Position numbers and translations under genes: made by a program
From: an uncultured Acetatifactor sp.
GTDB taxonomy: Bacteria; Bacillota; Clostridia; Lachnospirales; Lachnospiraceae
Direction of reading: 5' to 3'
Assembly: GCA_910580225.1 (NCBI GenBank)
Contig: CAJTXE010000021.1
Location: 1-64,000, forward strand
DNA: 64,000 bases
Shown: positions 62,764 through 64,000 of the stretch, piece by piece
Layout: every line of letters begins with the position of its first letter
Numbering within the stretch: position 1 is the stretch's first letter
The notes under the pieces: generated by a model
Databases searched by the model: none
Seen by the model: the letters and a program-made list of their open reading frames with translations, nothing else
Told to the model about the DNA's origin: nothing

Positions 62764-64000
62764 TCAGGACTTCACCGAAGCCGTCAGCGTCCCCCCCGCG
62801 GCATCAATCCGCACCGTGTCTCCTGAGGATACTCCGTCGGAAAGGATCAGCCTTGCAGTCAGCGTCTCCACATGCTTCTGAATAAAACGCTTCAGCGGAC
62901 GGGCTCCGTAAACCGGATCATAGGCATTTTCCACAATAAATGCCTCGGCTGCTTCCGTCAGCTCCAGACTCAGATCCCTGTCCGAAAGCCTTCTGTTCAG
63001 ATCGGCAATGATCAAATCCACAATACCGCCGATATTGTCTCTGGTAAGCGGTTTAAACAGGATCGTCTCGTCCAGTCGGTTCAGGAATTCCGGACGAAAA
63101 TGATTTCGAAGGTCATTCATCACCAGCTCCTCTGCCTCGGCTGCGATTTGTCCGTCCGACCGGATGCCTTCCAGCAGATAGCCTGCGCCGATATTGGAGG
63201 TCATAATCAATATGGTATTCTTGAAATCTACCGTCCTGCCCTGGGAATCTGTGATCCGTCCGTCATCCAGCACCTGCAGCAATACATTAAACACATCCGG
63301 ATGGGCCTTCTCGATCTCGTCAAACAATACCACACTGTAAGGTTTTCTCCTGACCGCTTCTGTCAGCTGGCCACCTTCTTCATAGCCCACATATCCGGGA
63401 GGCGCCCCGATGAGCCTGGACACGGAGTATTTCTCCATATATTCGCTCATATCAATGCGGACCATATTGTTCTCGTCATCAAAAAGCGAGGCAGCCAGAG
63501 ACTTTGCCAGCTCTGTCTTGCCCACACCGGTGGGCCCCAGAAACAGGAATGAGCCGATGGGCTTGGTAGGATCCTTGATCCCTGCCTTGGAACGGATAAT
63601 GGCCTCCGTCACCTTGGTGACTCCCTCATCCTGGCCGATGACTCTCCTGTGGAGCTCCTGGTCCAGGTGCAGGGTCTTGTTCCTCTCGCTTTCCGTCAGT
63701 TTAGCCACCGGAATTCCTGTCCAGCGGGAAATGATCCTGGCAATCTCCTCATCGGATACCTTCTCGTGGACCAGAGACAGGTCTGTGGCTCCGCTCTGCT
63801 CTGCCTGCTCCAGCTGCTTTTTCAGAGCAGGCAGGGTACCATAGCTTAATTCCGCCGCTTTCTCCAGATTTCCCTCCATCTGGGCCACCTGAATCTCACT
63901 GTTCACTCCATCAATCTGTTCTCGTAATTTCGACAATTTATCTACGGAAGCTTTCTCGTTGTCCCATTGGGCTTTCCTGGAGGCAAAGCATTCCTTCTCC
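62764..64000 (-). CDS. clpB: ATP-dependent disaggregase ClpB (5' end cut by window)
   Basis: C-terminal ~411 residues of a Hsp100 chaperone that rescues aggregated proteins with the DnaK system. The end of the middle coiled-coil domain is at the right edge (SEIQVAQMEGNLEKAAELSY). It is followed by ISRWTGIPVAKLTESE and the second AAA+ domain with Walker A GPTGVGKTELAKSL, the pore loop GAPPGYVGYEEGG, Walker B VVLFDEIEKAHPD, sensor NHFRPEFLNRLDE and YGARPLKRFI. The frame continues without stop past base 64000. The coiled-coil distinguishes it from ClpC/ClpA. Confidence 0.95.
   Translation of the reverse strand, partial: EKECFASRKAQWDNEKASVDKLSKLREQIDGVNSEIQVAQMEGNLEKAAELSYGTLPALKKQLEQAEQSGATDLSLVHEKVSDEEIARIISRWTGIPVAKLTESERNKTLHLDQELHRRVIGQDEGVTKVTEAIIRSKAGIKDPTKPIGSFLFLGPTGVGKTELAKSLAASLFDDENNMVRIDMSEYMEKYSVSRLIGAPPGYVGYEEGGQLTEAVRRKPYSVVLFDEIEKAHPDVFNVLLQVLDDGRITDSQGRTVDFKNTILIMTSNIGAGYLLEGIRSDGQIAAEAEELVMNDLRNHFRPEFLNRLDETILFKPLTRDNIGGIVDLIIADLNRRLSDRDLSLELTEAAEAFIVENAYDPVYGARPLKRFIQKHVETLTARLILSDGVSSGDTVRIDAAGGTLTASVKS

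Overview
The window looks like chromosomal DNA from a strict anaerobe of the Lachnospiraceae (Clostridia, Bacillota). This rests on the gene families seen (double-domain acyl-CoA dehydratase activase, DUF4250, DUF4349, YqzL, PPi-type phosphofructokinase), on strong AGGAGG-type ribosome sites, on sigma-A promoters with TG-extended -10 boxes, and on the gene order era-yqzL-recO. No rRNA, tRNA, CRISPR array, prophage or insertion sequence was recognised.

Region 1 (1-18,600) is mostly core genes on the minus strand: gap (cut by the left edge), an HscC-type Hsp70 and a very large J-domain/TPR partner, glycyl-tRNA synthetase, a lipoprotein, era-yqzL-recO, a DUF4349 lipoprotein, an M16C metalloprotease, a sigma-70-like protein lacking parts needed for promoter recognition with an overlapping small gene, and a derlin/rhomboid-like membrane protein with a zinc ribbon. 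A PHP phosphoesterase on the plus strand converges on the Hsp70 gene across a 25-bp perfect hairpin.

Region 2 (18,600-32,000) holds a 1,428-residue fused activase/dehydratase protein, a LysM protein, an MgtC protein, an SOS-type dinB with a LexA-like box inside its promoter, a small unknown gene, a MalY/PatB aminotransferase, an orphan solute-binding lipoprotein paired with a chemoreceptor, and a polysaccharide deacetylase.

Region 3 (32,000-57,100) is a large accessory catabolic block. On the minus strand are an AraC regulator, a HAD-GH105 fusion, a GH38 alpha-mannosidase, a ROK kinase, an alpha/alpha-toroid glycan enzyme, and then myo-inositol genes iolC-iolB-(unknown)-iolD-iolE-iolG followed by an iron-dependent alcohol dehydrogenase. 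Divergent from araC on the plus strand is a complete Opp/Dpp-type ABC transporter (binding protein, two permeases, two ATPases). The araC/transporter intergenic region carries three copies of a 22-bp motif that probably form the AraC operator. Two repeat loci interrupt this block: a 65/66-bp tandem array before iolD and a two-and-a-half-copy palindrome-rich repeat before the ROK gene. The likely logic is uptake of an oligosaccharide (or peptide) by the transporter, intracellular trimming by the glycosidases and phosphorylation by ROK, next to an inositol pathway.

Region 4 (57,100-64,000) has a 763-residue cyclic-nucleotide-binding-like protein of unknown function, PPi-dependent phosphofructokinase, a DUF4250 gene, a LytR-CpsA-Psr protein and clpB (cut by the right edge).

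The most interesting items are the operator array of the glycan/transporter locus, the sigma-like protein and its overlapping partner, the hidden overlapping reading frame at about 12.8-13.2 kb, the HscC/J-TPR pair with an altered HPD motif, the large cNMP-binding-like protein and the two repeat loci.
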